From Anaerolineae bacterium (GTDB lineage Bacteria; Chloroflexota; Anaerolineae; Caldilineales; Caldilineaceae), in the NCBI GenBank assembly GCA_030432295.1, contig JAUIHI010000026.1:1-64000 (forward strand): a stretch of DNA of 64,000 nt. The letters run 5' to 3'. The first letter of the stretch is position 1. Each line of letters starts with the position of its first letter. Under the pieces are notes generated by a model. That model ran no database searches. It was not told the origin of the DNA and saw nothing but the letters and a program-made list of their open reading frames with translations. The position numbers and the translations under genes were made by a program. Below, in pieces: positions 63,142 through 64,000 of the stretch.

Positions 63142-64000
63142 ATGCCCTCTGTGTCAACCCCTACCCATCGTTTGATAAATCGCCTCCTCGCGTTGCGCAA
63201 TCGCCATTTTCTGGGTCTCGATCTGCTTTTGCTCGTCTGTAGCCCCTGGCTGGCCTTTGCTGTGCGTACGGACGGTCTGAGCAGCCAGCCTGCCGGATGG
63301 GACAGCCTTCCTCAATTTACAGTTGGCCTGATTGCCTACACTGCGCTTGCCCTGGTTGTGCGCCTGGTCATCTTCTACCGGTTCGGCCTTTATCGACGAT
63401 ATTGGCGTTACGCCAGCATCGAAGAGCTGGATCAGATCGCTTGGGCGGTCTTCTTGTCCAGCGCAATTTTGGTCGCCCTGGTTCTTCTTTCCCGTCTGCC
63501 TGCGGTGGCGGCTACGGGCTTTCCTCTCTGGAACTTTCCTCGCTCGGTGGTACTCATTGATGGATTGCTGGTCCTGCTTCTAGTGGGGGGGGGGCGATTC
63601 AGCGTGCGTCTGGCCACCCGCCGCCAGCCATCGCTTCAGGGTAAGCCGGCACGGCGTGTCTTGATCGTAGGCGCAGGGGATGCCGGCGCTATGGTTGTGC
63701 GCGAGCTTCGTAAGAATGGTGCGCTGGGATTAGAGCCGGTTGGCTTTATCGATGATGACCCTGTCAAGCAACATGTGCATATCCATGATGTACCCGTGCT
63801 TGGAAATCGGAACGATATTGTCGAGATGGTGCGGGAGTATAAGATAAGCCAGGTGATCATCGCCATGCCTACGGCGACGGGCGCTACCATCCGGGATATT
63901 GTACGCATCTGTGACCAGGCCGGTGTCCGGGCGCAAATTGTTCCAGGGCTGGGTGAATTGCTGGATGGTCGGGCCAGTATCAGCAATTTGCGCGATGTAC
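63142..64000 (+). CDS. NDP-sugar 4,6-dehydratase, WbpM/PglF-like (truncated by window end)
   Basis: Open frame running off the window, about 286 residues visible. The N-terminus has four membrane helices (about 24-40, 58-80, 104-120, 140-155), then a Rossmann part with RRVLIVGAGDAGAMVVRELR and GFIDDDPVKQ, as in the membrane-anchored PglF/WbpM/CapD family. The catalytic domain lies beyond the edge. Start ATG 63142 or GTG 63151; AAGGA at 63137-63141 fits GTG 63151 better by spacing. Ends the local PglC-ATP-grasp-HAD-PglE set. Confidence 0.88.
   Translation, partial: MPSVSTPTHRLINRLLALRNRHFLGLDLLLLVCSPWLAFAVRTDGLSSQPAGWDSLPQFTVGLIAYTALALVVRLVIFYRFGLYRRYWRYASIEELDQIAWAVFLSSAILVALVLLSRLPAVAATGFPLWNFPRSVVLIDGLLVLLLVGGGRFSVRLATRRQPSLQGKPARRVLIVGAGDAGAMVVRELRKNGALGLEPVGFIDDDPVKQHVHIHDVPVLGNRNDIVEMVREYKISQVIIAMPTATGATIRDIVRICDQAGVRAQIVPGLGELLDGRASISNLRDV

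Overview
The window looks like a piece of a chromosome from a Chloroflexota bacterium, probably Anaerolineae or Caldilineae-like. This is an inference from gene content: a Tad/Flp pilus locus with no secretin gene in view, large tubulin-like and von Willebrand A (vWA) proteins, threonine/proline-rich linkers on exported proteins, and many dispersed hairpin repeats. G+C is fairly high except for an AT-richer block of roughly 46.8-57.4 kb inside the polysaccharide locus. No rRNA, tRNA, CRISPR array, transposase or prophage was recognised.

Layout. (1) 0.1-11.5 kb, plus strand: a Tad (tight adherence) pilus locus with a TadG-like protein, two Flp pilins, CpaB, CpaE, prepilin peptidase, TadB, TadC, a TPR/PD40 membrane protein and the CpaF ATPase, then a DUF192 protein. 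Three near-identical promoters drive pilin 1, pilin 2 and the assembly operon, and each pilin gene ends in a strong intrinsic terminator. (2) 11.5-13.2 kb: a polytopic membrane protein. (3) 13.2-22.8 kb, minus strand: a four-gene set of vWA membrane protein, nucleotidyltransferase-like protein, tubulin/FtsZ-superfamily GTPase, and a second large protein that looks like a degenerate tubulin-like domain fused to membrane helices. This resembles a predicted and still poorly understood membrane-remodelling system. (4) 23.0-26.8 kb, minus strand: envelope redox genes. A two-domain DsbA lipoprotein is followed, with an ATGA overlap, by a DsbA-like lipoprotein whose first catalytic cysteine is replaced by an in-frame UGA. 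A SECIS-like hairpin follows the UGA, making this a candidate selenoprotein. A cohesin-domain surface protein lies upstream. (5) 27.0-30.4 kb, plus strand: cysD and a cysN-cysC fusion (APS/PAPS synthesis) with a four-helix-bundle gene between them, flanked by inverted G-rich/C-rich repeats. (6) 30.5-35.1 kb: a WbpA-B-D-E-type pathway for a di-N-acetylated hexuronic acid nucleotide; the dehydrogenase gene carries two in-frame copies of the same G-rich/C-rich repeat. (7) 35.3-40.3 kb: a giant repeat-containing Wzz-like protein, a pentapeptide-repeat protein and an unknown helical protein. (8) 41.6-64 kb, plus strand: a Wzx/Wzy-type exopolysaccharide locus with GDP-fucose synthesis (gmd, fcl), glycosyltransferases, methyltransferases, flippase, polymerase, unusual kinase-like and nucleotidyltransferase-like genes, and a PglC / ATP-grasp / HAD / DegT aminotransferase / PglF-like set that runs off the end.

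How it fits together: most of the window builds the cell surface. The Tad pilus mediates adhesion; the sugar-nucleotide, Wzx/Wzy/Wzz and glycosyltransferase genes build and export a polysaccharide likely to contain fucose, a diacetamido-uronic acid and an amino-modified deoxysugar; cysD/cysNC could supply PAPS for sulfation or assimilation, although no sulfotransferase is seen. The exported DsbA-like proteins probably handle disulfides in surface proteins. The standout items are the candidate Sec-containing DsbA, the tubulin-like/vWA system with its degenerate tubulin paralogue, and the repeat/four-helix-bundle element that rewrites coding sequences in the sulfate and uronic-acid genes.
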